DNA of 64,000 nt from Clostridiales bacterium (lineage in GTDB: Bacteria; Bacillota; Clostridia; Saccharofermentanales; Saccharofermentanaceae). Within the stretch, counting starts at the first letter, position 1. Every line of letters starts with the position of its first letter. The notes beneath the pieces were generated by a model. It searched no databases. It worked only from the letters and a program-made list of their open reading frames with translations, and was not told the DNA's origin. This document shows, one piece after another, positions 16,387-24,964 of the stretch. The position numbers and the translations under genes are program-made. The stretch is taken from NCBI GenBank assembly GCA_017480325.1, contig JAFVAY010000012.1:1-64000 (forward strand). Reading direction: 5' to 3'.

Positions 16387-17883
16387 ATGAACAGGAAGCT
16401 TAATGATCTGATAAAGAGCATGGACGGAAAGAGTGCGGCGGTAATAGGCGTCGGCATCTCCAATATACCTCTCATAAGGTGGCTATACGGCCTTAATGTC
16501 AGGGTAACCGCCTTCGACAGATTACCCGAGGATGATCCTGCAATCGTTAAGGCCAAGGCAGACTTCGAGAAGGACGGAATAGTCATCGACTGGTCTCTCG
16601 GTAAGGATTATCTCGACAGACTGATGAGCGAGGCCTTCGACTATGTATTCAAGACTCCCAAGATGCGTTATACGTCTCCTGAGCTTGTGGCTGCGAAGAA
16701 TAACGGCAGTATCCTGACCTCCGAGATGGAGCTGTTCATGAACCTTTGCCCGGCTAAGATATTCGCGGTTACCGGGTCCGACGGCAAGACTACAACTACA
16801 ACTCTTATTTCCGAGCTTCTTAAGGAAGAGGGCTATAAGGTGTGGACCGGGGGAAATATCGGAACTCCGCTTCTTGATAAGATATCAGAGATATCCGATG
16901 AAGATATGGTTGTCCTGGAGCTTTCTTCCTTCCAGCTTCTTGATTCCGTCACAAGTGCCGATGTAGCCGTGCTAACTAACGTTACCCCCAATCATCTGGA
17001 TTTCCATAAAGACTATAACGAGTATATAGATGCCAAGACCAATATCTTTAAGTATCAGTCGCCGATGGGAAGAGTCGTTCTTAATTCTGCCTGTGATATT
17101 ACGTATAAGATGAAGGATATGGCAAGGGGAGAGGTCTCCTACTTCGCACTTGATGAGTCTGTTGCCAAGAGAAGCGGCAGCTCCAAGCTTAAGACCTCTG
17201 CGTATCTTAATGAAGAGGGTTACCTAACTATAGACGGTCCCGAGGGTAATCTCAGGCTTATAAGGGAAGAGGAGATACTTATACCGGGCAGACATAATGT
17301 AGAAAACTATCTGGCAGCGGCGCTCGCGGTACGAGGCTTCGTCGGCAAGGATGCCTTCGTAAAGGTTGCCAAGACCTTCAAGGGCGTGGCTCACAGAATA
17401 GAGTTCATAAGAGAGCTTGACGGAGTGAAATACTATAATTCATCTATCGATACCTCGCCTAACAGAACAATTAATACGATGAATGCGCTGGCTTCAAGAG
17501 GACAAAGGGGGGTTCTGATCTGTGGTGGAGCGGATAAGAAGTGTGATTATACCGGCCTCGGTGACGCTATTCTCAAGGTGTGTGACAGGATAATTATTTA
17601 CGGATCCAATGCAGTCTTTATAAAGTCAATACTTGAACAGGAGGCATCGGGACGAGCTTATGAGGTTATAGAGCTCGAATCAAAGGAAGGCGATGTCTAT
17701 GAGTTTCCGGAGACCAGAGAGGCTGTTCTTAACAGGTTCGTAGAGGCTCTTGATATAGCCAGAGAGAAAGCCCGTGAAGGTGAGATTGTTATTCTGTCCT
17801 CTGTCGGTACAAGCTATGATCATTTCAGACACTTCGAGCACAGGGGAGATATGTTCAGAGACCTTGTTAACGGACTTAATTAA
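16387..17883 (+). CDS. murD: UDP-N-acetylmuramoylalanine--D-glutamate ligase
   Basis: A 498-residue cytosolic Mur ligase that adds D-glutamate to UDP-MurNAc-L-Ala in peptidoglycan synthesis. The ATP-binding loop is VTGSDGKTTTTTL (residues about 127-139), followed by GGNIGTPLL, ELSSFQL and TNVTPNHLDFH, all MurD-specific. The C-terminal block is YDHFRHFEHRGDMF in place of the usual ASFD-type motif, so it is somewhat divergent. It stands alone rather than in a division/cell-wall cluster. AAGGAAGG supports ATG 16387. Confidence 0.93.
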   Translation: MNRKLNDLIKSMDGKSAAVIGVGISNIPLIRWLYGLNVRVTAFDRLPEDDPAIVKAKADFEKDGIVIDWSLGKDYLDRLMSEAFDYVFKTPKMRYTSPELVAAKNNGSILTSEMELFMNLCPAKIFAVTGSDGKTTTTTLISELLKEEGYKVWTGGNIGTPLLDKISEISDEDMVVLELSSFQLLDSVTSADVAVLTNVTPNHLDFHKDYNEYIDAKTNIFKYQSPMGRVVLNSACDITYKMKDMARGEVSYFALDESVAKRSGSSKLKTSAYLNEEGYLTIDGPEGNLRLIREEEILIPGRHNVENYLAAALAVRGFVGKDAFVKVAKTFKGVAHRIEFIRELDGVKYYNSSIDTSPNRTINTMNALASRGQRGVLICGGADKKCDYTGLGDAILKVCDRIIIYGSNAVFIKSILEQEASGRAYEVIELESKEGDVYEFPETREAVLNRFVEALDIAREKAREGEIVILSSVGTSYDHFRHFEHRGDMFRDLVNGLN

Positions 17884-17887
17884 ATAG

Positions 17888-17895
17888 TGTATAAT
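17888..17895 (+). promoter_or_regulatory. candidate -10 for the sensor-MFS module
   Basis: TGTATAAT with TATAAT at 17890-17895, just after the murD stop and about 41 bases before ATG 17937. A TTAACG 17 bases upstream is a poor -35. Confidence 0.4.
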
Positions 17896-17936
17896 TATCT
17901 GATGGACTGGAATTTACGGAAGGAACGGAGCATTTA

Positions 17937-18623
17937 ATGGAGAATAGAGCTTCTAATCAGGCTGATTTTCTTAATAGAATTATAAGATCTATAATTCTTA
18001 TAATCGTCTCGTTGATGCTGTCGGTATTCGCGGTTTCCTTCACGGTTCACCATATGAGACTTCAGTTCGAAGAGGAATTCAAGACTATATCGAATGATAA
18101 GATATCTTCAGTCTGCGATGTCGTCAGACGTACCCTGAACGGTGATGAGATTGCCGAGGATCCTCAGGGCGCAGCCGTTAAGTACGATAATGTCCTGTCT
18201 TTAATGCTGGCGGACACCTCCACAAAGTCTTATAGCAGCGAGAGCTACGGATTATTCCTATATTCTGACGGTAGATTATCGGTTCTTATGAATAGAGGCC
18301 CCGAGGCTCCGGAAGCCTTCGAGGTGGCAAGTAAGGATATATCCGATTGGCTTAACGCCAATAATGAGCCGACCACTATATACGGTGACAATTCCGAGAG
18401 CTTGCTTGTACCCGTGGCTGATTCCACCGGAAGGTGTGTGGCAGTATTCGAGTATAAGTGTAACTTCAATAACCTTAAAGTTATGGGAGATGAGTTCGAG
18501 GGAAGGATATTAAAGGCCGTTATTATTACCGTCTGCGCAGGCATATTCGTGTATATCCTTCAGCTGTTCATACCTAAGATAGTTCAACGTTCTCGTAACG
18601 GGAAGGGAGTGCAGCGCTTATGA
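17937..18623 (+). CDS. two-TM protein with extracytoplasmic sensor-like domain
   Basis: A 228-residue membrane protein: a TM helix at about residues 16-38, an extracytoplasmic region of about 150 residues, and a second TM at about 185-205 with a basic tail. The outer domain ends in a strand (LLVPVADSTGRCVAVFEYK) resembling the PVxxxxGxxxG end of Cache/PAS-like sensor domains, but it lacks any output domain. It overlaps the next gene by four bases (ATGA), and that protein has a similar outer domain fused to an MFS permease, so the two probably work together. No family assigned. Confidence 0.6.
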   Translation: MENRASNQADFLNRIIRSIILIIVSLMLSVFAVSFTVHHMRLQFEEEFKTISNDKISSVCDVVRRTLNGDEIAEDPQGAAVKYDNVLSLMLADTSTKSYSSESYGLFLYSDGRLSVLMNRGPEAPEAFEVASKDISDWLNANNEPTTIYGDNSESLLVPVADSTGRCVAVFEYKCNFNNLKVMGDEFEGRILKAVIITVCAGIFVYILQLFIPKIVQRSRNGKGVQRL

Positions 18624-20698
18624 GCAGAAACTCCGCCGAGATAAAGCGCAGGAAGGAGCGTCGCGGAATCGCGGCAACTATCGGTACCTGCTTCGTTATC
18701 GTTCTGGTTGTCCTTCTTATTATGAGTAATACTCTGACCGATACTTATACGGTCGTGCTTGAGACTGAAAGAGCCGAAGCTATGGAGACCTTGGCGGTTT
18801 CCTGTTCGACTGCACTCGGTCATTCAAGGATAGTTGAGGGGATGACTTATCCTTTGCCGGTCTATACCTACGGGAAGGATAAGAGCTATATATTTGATAT
18901 CTACACCAAGGCCGGAAATTCTTTCCTGAGGCTTTGCACCACTTCAGAATATAACGGAACCGAGCAGTATTATCTCTCCGGAGTCGGTGACGAGTATAAC
19001 AATTGCTTTGACCTTCAGCATGCCGCATTCACCAGAAGGACTGATGACGGAGTTGAGTATGTATGTGCTATAGCTCCTATTATCTCGGCAGAGAATACTG
19101 TTGCCGGAATTCTTGAGGTCAGGATGCCTTATGCGGATTATGTATCAACAGTTAACGGCATGTCGTTAAGTTGGATATTCACGATAATCTCCATAGCCAT
19201 TGCCATGGCAATCATAATATATGAACTTAATCTTCTTGTATCTACCATGTCCAGAGGCATATCGGGGAATGTTCCCGTTATTATCATGTACGGGACGGAG
19301 GCAGTCTCATTCCTGTCATTCTTTGCCTCTATGGGAGCGGTGATGATACCGGTAATTATTCCGGAGTATATTAAGAATTCATCCTTAGCTTCAGAAATGC
19401 CCGTGCCGGCTGTACAGGGTCTTATCGCTCTCGGGCTGCTGCTCTACATAGCGGGAATATTCGGTGGCTCTGTTCTTAAGAAGGATCTTAAGTTCAAGCT
19501 TACGAGCAGGATCGCAGTTCTTGTAGCCACCTCTGTCGGATATATGCTGAGTCTTGCTGCGGGAATAGTCGACATTATGCCGATCACTCTTGTGCTGATC
19601 CCGTTTATCGGCTTCGCCTACGGTATGTCCTTCGATTCTTTACGTGATTACAGAATCAATGCCGGTAAGCTTGGATATGAAGAATTCTCCGATCGTAAGA
19701 TACATAACATTCAGTATTCGGGATATTTCCTGGGTGTATCCGTAGGTGCGGTAATAGCGGGTATCTTCTTTGAGCGCTATGGGCTGCTTGTCGTTAATAT
19801 CCTAAGCGGAGCCGTAATGATACTCTCATGTCTTGGCATATTCTACTTCATGAGAGATAACAGTCCTATTAAGGAGTCCTATTTACCCGTTTCTAAGTGG
19901 CTGGAGCTGTTCTCAGATAAGTATGTAGGAAGATTCCTGTCTTCGGCTTTCTTCTCGATGGGCTTCCTTATTGCTTTCCTTCTCGGGTTTATCCCTAATT
20001 ATCTGGATACTGTGGGAATCTCGCTCGCGACTTCATCCTTCTATTATTTGGTGGCGGCGTTCTTCGCTCTGTTTATTGCGCTGATCGTTAAGGAGCGATT
20101 TGCAGGAGCTTTGACCTCGAGAACGAGAGTCATTATGTCTTCCTTCGCATCGTTGCTCGGACTTCTTCTTTTCGCGTTGATGCCCACGGCTAAGATACTT
20201 GTAATAACAACGGCTCTTCTGGGCTTCGGCTTAGGTATACATGATTTCTATTATCTTTATGTGCTGTATCTTATTACGAATATGAGATTCAAGGTCAAGT
20301 ATAATCTTCATAAGTTGGCCGAGATGTCCTTCGTGGCAGGAATGGTCGTAGCATTGCCGATGCTCGGGGCTTCTATAATATTTGATGTAAGGACAGTGTT
20401 TATTATTATCTGTGTTCTTTACTTCATAATCTCCTTCATCTACCCGATGTCTCAGTTCTCCGGATCTATAGATGAAGCAGACCCTTCATTGACACGTAAT
20501 AAGAAGCGTAAGAATAAGACTTCTGATAACCAGCCTGCTCCGGCGGTTTATTCATCCGAACAGATCATTATTCCTCAGACCTCGCCCGAGGTTGATATTA
20601 CTGATGCTAATACTTCTTCCGGTATTGATATTGCCAGCTTTATAGATGATCTGGCACAGGAAGATGAGAGGGGGGACAGCAATGGATATCTGGAATAA
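18620..20698 (+). CDS. sensor-like extracytoplasmic domain fused to an MFS-type permease
   Basis: A 692-residue membrane protein. Residues about 18-40 form a TM, residues 40-175 an outer domain with Cache-like features (YIFDIYTKAGNSFLRLC, then AIAPIISAENTVAGILEVR), and a second TM is at about 185-205. Residues about 215-600 contain some 12 hydrophobic helices with an MFS look (a GFAYGMSFDSLRDY loop; GYFLGVSVGAVIAGIFFERYG). The tail after about 620 is polar and low-complexity. The layout suggests a permease gated by, or signalling through, an outer ligand domain. MFS assignment is moderately sure; function is unknown. Confidence 0.6.
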   Translation: MSRNSAEIKRRKERRGIAATIGTCFVIVLVVLLIMSNTLTDTYTVVLETERAEAMETLAVSCSTALGHSRIVEGMTYPLPVYTYGKDKSYIFDIYTKAGNSFLRLCTTSEYNGTEQYYLSGVGDEYNNCFDLQHAAFTRRTDDGVEYVCAIAPIISAENTVAGILEVRMPYADYVSTVNGMSLSWIFTIISIAIAMAIIIYELNLLVSTMSRGISGNVPVIIMYGTEAVSFLSFFASMGAVMIPVIIPEYIKNSSLASEMPVPAVQGLIALGLLLYIAGIFGGSVLKKDLKFKLTSRIAVLVATSVGYMLSLAAGIVDIMPITLVLIPFIGFAYGMSFDSLRDYRINAGKLGYEEFSDRKIHNIQYSGYFLGVSVGAVIAGIFFERYGLLVVNILSGAVMILSCLGIFYFMRDNSPIKESYLPVSKWLELFSDKYVGRFLSSAFFSMGFLIAFLLGFIPNYLDTVGISLATSSFYYLVAAFFALFIALIVKERFAGALTSRTRVIMSSFASLLGLLLFALMPTAKILVITTALLGFGLGIHDFYYLYVLYLITNMRFKVKYNLHKLAEMSFVAGMVVALPMLGASIIFDVRTVFIIICVLYFIISFIYPMSQFSGSIDEADPSLTRNKKRKNKTSDNQPAPAVYSSEQIIIPQTSPEVDITDANTSSGIDIASFIDDLAQEDERGDSNGYLE

Positions 20699-21422
20699 TA
20701 AGCTCACCAGAGAGAACTTTGAAGCTTTCTATAACAGTACAGTTGATATGGTCTACTCCTCTACTTACGGGATCTGTAAGGAGACGACCCGTACAGAGAA
20801 CGCTATTGTAAAGTCTTATATAGAGACATATCAGCAGAGAAGCACTATCAGAGGCGAGGATGTTCTATTTGTATTCGGTGATATCCTTCTTAAGAATGCC
20901 GAGGAGATCGTCGAGAAGTATCCGCTCCCGGAGGGGATAAGCTTCGCGCCGAGGACGCTTGACGAGTACACAAGGAATTCCATGCTCGAGAAGATAATCT
21001 CCAAGTTTGATTCTACGGGTTATAAGGTAGCTGAATTCATTTCCTACGATAATAAGAAGGGTAAGCCTTCCAAGGCGGTACAGAAGGTCTTTGATGTATT
21101 CCCGGTAACGCCGTTGCTTGCGATACAGCTTGTAATGATGCTCATCCTTATATGGGTCATTAGCACAGTTGCCGTATCTTTATTCGTTAATGATGATAAC
21201 AAGATCAGCGGCTCGGGAGTATTCGAGACCGTTGATCTTCAGAGTAAATATGTAGCCGTTCTGGACTACTATCCTCTTAATGTTGATTATGTGGTTACTG
21301 TTGATGCGAACGAGGATCAGGGCGCTTCTGCTCCTGTAACTGAACCCGCCGAGGAATATGATCCTCTAGCTCCTGTTATCGCAGATACAGAGCCTGCGGA
21401 GCCTTCTGCAACAAGAGGATAA
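20682..21422 (+). CDS. single-pass membrane protein with sigma-region-2-like N-terminus
   Basis: A 246-residue protein. Its first 60 residues (FEAFYNSTVDMVYSSTYG and the helix after it) resemble region 2 of ECF sigma factors (FEALYxxYxxxVYxxAY), but the stretch that usually carries the acidic DAEDxxQE signature is poorly conserved, and no region 4 is visible. A TM helix at about residues 152-175 is followed by an outer segment of about 70 residues ending in a Pro/Glu/Ala-rich tail. ATG 20682 follows GGGGGACAGC and overlaps the MFS gene by 17 bases; an earlier in-frame start lacks a ribosome site. The sigma resemblance is by eye only. Confidence 0.55.
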   Translation: MDIWNNKLTRENFEAFYNSTVDMVYSSTYGICKETTRTENAIVKSYIETYQQRSTIRGEDVLFVFGDILLKNAEEIVEKYPLPEGISFAPRTLDEYTRNSMLEKIISKFDSTGYKVAEFISYDNKKGKPSKAVQKVFDVFPVTPLLAIQLVMMLILIWVISTVAVSLFVNDDNKISGSGVFETVDLQSKYVAVLDYYPLNVDYVVTVDANEDQGASAPVTEPAEEYDPLAPVIADTEPAEPSATRG

Positions 21423-21477
21423 ATAATTTGTGACCTCTTTCTCATTAATTCCGTCTTATGGTCAGGAGGGTACGAAA

Positions 21478-22788
21478 ATGAGAAACACTACCACAAAAAT
21501 CACAGCATTGTTAATGGCATCGGTTATTATGATGTCGGGATGTCAGGGAAGAAATAATTCAAGACGCAGTACAAGAGAAGAAAAGCCTTCAGATCCTGAA
21601 ATGTTCAATACAACTATTGACTATGAGGATCTGGATCGAGTTTCATTTAATGAGCAGGATTTCAATTCGGATTACAACAGCTATTCCTTCAGACTTATGT
21701 CTCAGGTGCTTTCCGGAGAGGATTCCGATGCTAACGTTATGGTGTCTCCCGCATCTATTATGTTCGCCATGGATCTTGCAGCTGCCGGCGCTAACGGAGA
21801 TACGTTAACTCAGATAACTGATCTTTACGCTGAGGGTTCTGATCCTCAAGAGCAGCAGGCCTTCGCTGCAGCTATGATGAATAGAATCAATGCATCCGAG
21901 GATGTTGTCTTCAATACAGCCAATGCAATCTGGACCAACGACAATAGGATGTCCAGCGGCCTTAATCCCGATTATCAGGATTATGTGGAGGAGTACTTTG
22001 ATGCACAGGCTAACCAGGAAGCCTTCAGCATGGATACTGTCAATGAGATCAATTCGTGGATCGAGGAGAACACCAACGGGATGATCGACCATGTTCTTGA
22101 TGATCTAGAGCCTGAAGCGATCGCTGTTCTTGTCAATGCCATCGCCTTCGAGGGGAACTGGGCAGAAGCGTATGAAGATTATCAGGTTCAGACTATGAGC
22201 TTTACTACTGCTTCCGGCGAAGATATTGATGTTGATATGCTCTGTGATGAAACCTCTGTTTATTATGAGTCTGATAAGGCAACAGGTTTTATTAAATACT
22301 ATGAAGGCGGACAGTATGCTTTTTTGACCATGCTTCCTTCTGACGAGAGCATTAGTGCCAACGAGTTCCTATCCGGGTTCACAGCAGAGGACTATAACGA
22401 TTTTATAAACAGCAGGACCTATGAGTATCAGGTTTATACAAGACTTCCCGAGTTTGATTATGATTATGATACTAATCTTAACAGAGTTCTTATGTCTCTT
22501 GGTGTAACAGAGGCTTTCGATGAGGATAATGCTGATTTTACCGGTATCGGATTCGCAGATGACGGTGGTAATATCTTTATCGGCAGAGTTTTACACAATA
22601 CTCACATTGAACTTGACAGAAACGGCACAAGAGCCGCTGCTGCCACAACAATCGTCATGTTAGATGGAACAGCCTGCCTTCCTGACGAGGAGATGATCAG
22701 ATACGTCTACTGCGACAGACCCTTCGCTTACGCGATTGTTGATACCGAGACCATGAATCCCATCTTCCTGGGAACATATAACGGTTGA
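21478..22788 (+). CDS. lipoprotein serpin (serine protease inhibitor family)
   Basis: A 436-residue exported lipoprotein (lipobox MSGC, Cys22) with a full serpin domain: VMVSPASIMFAMDLAAAGA near the N-terminus, VLVNAIAFEGNW in the middle, and the reactive-loop hinge GTRAAAATT followed by RPFAYAIVDT and the C-terminal FLGTYNG. The Ala-rich hinge is typical of inhibitory serpins. Counting from the hinge Gly (P15) puts the cleavage site near LDGTA, but loop length varies. A Cys in the loop and one in the next strand could pair. Cell-bound bacterial serpins usually protect against host or own proteases. AGGAGG eight bases before ATG 21478 decides the start. A separate terminator follows. Confidence 0.93.
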   Translation: MRNTTTKITALLMASVIMMSGCQGRNNSRRSTREEKPSDPEMFNTTIDYEDLDRVSFNEQDFNSDYNSYSFRLMSQVLSGEDSDANVMVSPASIMFAMDLAAAGANGDTLTQITDLYAEGSDPQEQQAFAAAMMNRINASEDVVFNTANAIWTNDNRMSSGLNPDYQDYVEEYFDAQANQEAFSMDTVNEINSWIEENTNGMIDHVLDDLEPEAIAVLVNAIAFEGNWAEAYEDYQVQTMSFTTASGEDIDVDMLCDETSVYYESDKATGFIKYYEGGQYAFLTMLPSDESISANEFLSGFTAEDYNDFINSRTYEYQVYTRLPEFDYDYDTNLNRVLMSLGVTEAFDEDNADFTGIGFADDGGNIFIGRVLHNTHIELDRNGTRAAAATTIVMLDGTACLPDEEMIRYVYCDRPFAYAIVDTETMNPIFLGTYNG

Positions 22789-22813
22789 GAATAGAGTAGG
22801 TAGATAAATAATT

Positions 22814-22846
22814 AACGCCGGCTCGTTTGGGCCGGCGTTTTGTTTT
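22814..22846. terminator. strong bidirectional terminator between serpin and ldhA
   Basis: AACGCCGGC (22814-22822) and GCCGGCGTT (22831-22839) pair perfectly around an 8-base loop. A T-rich tract follows on the plus strand and an A-rich side (T on the minus strand) precedes it. It serves two convergent genes. Confidence 0.9.
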
Positions 22847-22850
22847 CTAT

Positions 22851-23831
22851 TTATTTGACTATGTTCGGGCATTCCTTGCCGGCGTCTATCTGCTTGACGT
22901 TCTCGATGGTCGTGGTGGCGATGTTCTCAAGGGCTTCTTTGGTAAGGAAGGCCTGGTGAGAGGTGACGATAACATTAGGCATCGAGATGAGACGACTCAG
23001 GGTGTCGTCGTCGATTATGCTGCCGGACAGATCCTCGTAGAAATAACCGGATTCCTCTTCGTAAACATCGAGGCAGGCAGCCCCGATCTTCTGATTCTTG
23101 ATCCCCTCGAGCAGTGCTTCTGCATCAATGAGTGCGCCTCTTGAGGTATTGATGATAACGACGCCGGGCTTGATCTTGCCAAGAGTTCCGAAGTTAAACA
23201 TATGAAGCGTATCGTCTGTAAGCGGGCAGTGGAAGGAGAGGATATCCGCCTCGCGGTAAACCGCATCGAGAGGCTTGTACTCGACATCCAGGTCCTTCGA
23301 AGGGAATTTATCGTAAGCGATAACCTTCATTCCGAAGCCCTTACAGATATTGATAAACACCTTGCCAATCTTACCTGTACCGATAACACCTACCGTTTTA
23401 CCGTACAGATCGAATCCAGTGAGTCCCTGTAATGAGAAATTGAAGTCACGTGTCCTTATGTAAGCCTTGTGGATCTTACGGGTTGACGTTAGAAGAAGCG
23501 CCATGGCGTGCTCCGCGACTGCGTAAGGGGAGTAGGCAGGAACTCTTACCACCGTGATCCCGACCTCGGCTGCATGCTTATAGTCAACGTTATTAAAGCC
23601 GGCGCACCTTAAGGCGATCATCTTCACTCCGTATTCCTTGAGCTTGTCGATAACGGTGGTATTCACGGTATCGTTTACGAATACGCACACCACATCACAG
23701 CCCTTGGCAAGGACGACGTCATCCTCGTCCAGTCTTGTATCATAGAACTTGGCCTTGATCTTCGCGGCCTTAAGCTTAGGCTCGAAAACCTCCTGGTCAT
23801 ACTTCTTCGTGTCGAAAAAAGCGATCTTCAT
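22851..23831 (-). CDS. ldhA: D-lactate dehydrogenase
   Basis: A 326-residue NAD-dependent D-2-hydroxyacid dehydrogenase converting pyruvate to D-lactate. Evidence: N-terminal MKIAFFDTKKYD and ALRCAGFNNVD, the NAD-binding GVIGTGKIGKVF, the catalytic Arg block NTSRGALID, a DVYEEE Glu and the catalytic His in TSHQAFLT, all D-LDH-specific. The start at 23831 is set by AAGGAGG eight bases upstream; a longer frame upstream has no support. It lies 19 bases after the recombinase gene, probably in the same transcript. Confidence 0.93.
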   Translation of the reverse strand: MKIAFFDTKKYDQEVFEPKLKAAKIKAKFYDTRLDEDDVVLAKGCDVVCVFVNDTVNTTVIDKLKEYGVKMIALRCAGFNNVDYKHAAEVGITVVRVPAYSPYAVAEHAMALLLTSTRKIHKAYIRTRDFNFSLQGLTGFDLYGKTVGVIGTGKIGKVFINICKGFGMKVIAYDKFPSKDLDVEYKPLDAVYREADILSFHCPLTDDTLHMFNFGTLGKIKPGVVIINTSRGALIDAEALLEGIKNQKIGAACLDVYEEESGYFYEDLSGSIIDDDTLSRLISMPNVIVTSHQAFLTKEALENIATTTIENVKQIDAGKECPNIVK

Positions 23832-23850
23832 TGTATCAACCTCCTTGTTA

Positions 23851-24825
23851 TTATTTCTTATCGGGATTAAAGCTTGATAACGGGTTACTGTTGACTGCAT
23901 CCTGCAGCTGCTGTTCATCAACATGTGTATAGATCTGAGTAGTGGAGACGCTTTGATGACCTAATATCATCTGAAGATTTCTTATATCCACATGCCCGTA
24001 CTTATACATCAGGGTGGCAGCAGTATGGCGAAGCTTATGAACGGAATATACTCTCGTATCGATTCCGGCCTGAAGAAGGAGCTTCTTGATGGTTATCTGT
24101 ATCATGTCGTCCGAGATCCTGGTACCGCGCTTGCTGACGAACAAGGCCTTACGGGCGGAGGGCTTGATGTTCAAGTTGGCTCTCTTGGGAAGCCATTCAT
24201 CAATCGAGTCAAGGCAGGCCTTGTTAAGATAGATGGTGCGTTCCTTATTGCCCTTACCGATAACCGTAAGCGTTGTCTCATGAATATGATCGAGATCTAT
24301 GCCTCTGAGCTCAGACAGACGAAGACCACAATTAAGAAATAGAGTAAGCATGCAGTAATCGCGCTCGTTATATTCAGACGGAGATTCGTAGGCAGTCTCA
24401 AGAAGCTTTTGACTCTGAGACAATGTCAGATACTTGGGAAGTCTCTTACCGATCTTAGGTGTCTCGAGATCATAAGCCGGATTCTCGTCTATAAGATGTT
24501 TCTTGGAGTGACAGAACTTAAAGAAACTCTTTAATGACGCGATATGTCTTGCTCTGGTGGCGTTACTTTGTTTCTTCTCTCGTCCAAGGTAAATGAGGAA
24601 GACAAGAAGATCGTCAGAGGTGACCTTGTTGATCTCTTTGACGGTTATATCAGATACGTCAATCTCCTCGAGAGGGGTGTCCTTAGGGACCAGACCCTTG
24701 TCTCTTTTCCAGAATCTGAAGAAGTTGACGATGTCGTAGGTATATTCCGTCACGGTAAGCTCGGATCTTCCCAAGACCGCGAGCATATAATTTCTATATT
24801 GATCCAATATTTCAAAGCTTTTCAT
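23851..24825 (-). CDS. tyrosine recombinase, XerC/XerD type
   Basis: A 324-residue integrase-family recombinase. The N-terminal SAM-like core-binding domain spans residues 1-110. The catalytic domain shows all expected residues: Arg in GLRLSEL, Lys in GKGNKER, HKLRHTAA, the GHQS His and the Tyr in IYTHV. Length and motif style fit the chromosome-dimer-resolving XerC/XerD group rather than a phage integrase, and there is no att-like repeat or cargo beside it. The -10 element ends six bases before the ATG and there is no ribosome site, so it may be translated from a leaderless mRNA. Confidence 0.9.
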   Translation of the reverse strand: MKSFEILDQYRNYMLAVLGRSELTVTEYTYDIVNFFRFWKRDKGLVPKDTPLEEIDVSDITVKEINKVTSDDLLVFLIYLGREKKQSNATRARHIASLKSFFKFCHSKKHLIDENPAYDLETPKIGKRLPKYLTLSQSQKLLETAYESPSEYNERDYCMLTLFLNCGLRLSELRGIDLDHIHETTLTVIGKGNKERTIYLNKACLDSIDEWLPKRANLNIKPSARKALFVSKRGTRISDDMIQITIKKLLLQAGIDTRVYSVHKLRHTAATLMYKYGHVDIRNLQMILGHQSVSTTQIYTHVDEQQLQDAVNSNPLSSFNPDKK

Positions 24826-24831
24826 ACAAAA

Positions 24832-24840
24832 ATCTTAACA
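24832..24840 (-). promoter_or_regulatory. extended -10 promoter, possibly leaderless, for the recombinase gene
   Basis: The minus strand reads TGTTAAGAT (24840-24832) and then six bases to the ATG at 24825. The AT-only spacing region carries no Shine-Dalgarno. Confidence 0.5.
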
Positions 24841-24865
24841 TAAAATACAATATTTTTATTTCCTA

Positions 24866-24894
24866 TTGACCTTATATCTTTATATGATTAATAT
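24866..24894 (+). promoter_or_regulatory. sigma-A-type promoter for the ABC importer operon
   Basis: TTGACC (24866-24871), a 17-base spacer and TAATAT (24889-24894), about 70 bases before ATG 24965. The leader between (24895-24964) is AT-rich with an imperfect TTTAG/CTAAA inverted repeat at about 24905-24930. No T-box or other riboswitch was recognised. Confidence 0.7.
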
Positions 24895-24964
24895 ACCCTT
24901 CGTGTTTAGCGTACTTTTGTTTACTAAAGCAAAATTCGCAATTTATAAATAAAAGGAAGAAGTT

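Noticed and set aside
23851..24825. Integrated mobile element suggested by the tyrosine recombinase
   Set aside because: No direct repeats, tRNA target or cargo; the protein looks like a housekeeping XerC/XerD and shares a transcript with ldhA.
24841..24964. T-box or riboswitch in the importer leader
   Set aside because: No T-box sequence, specifier loop or terminator/antiterminator pair was found.
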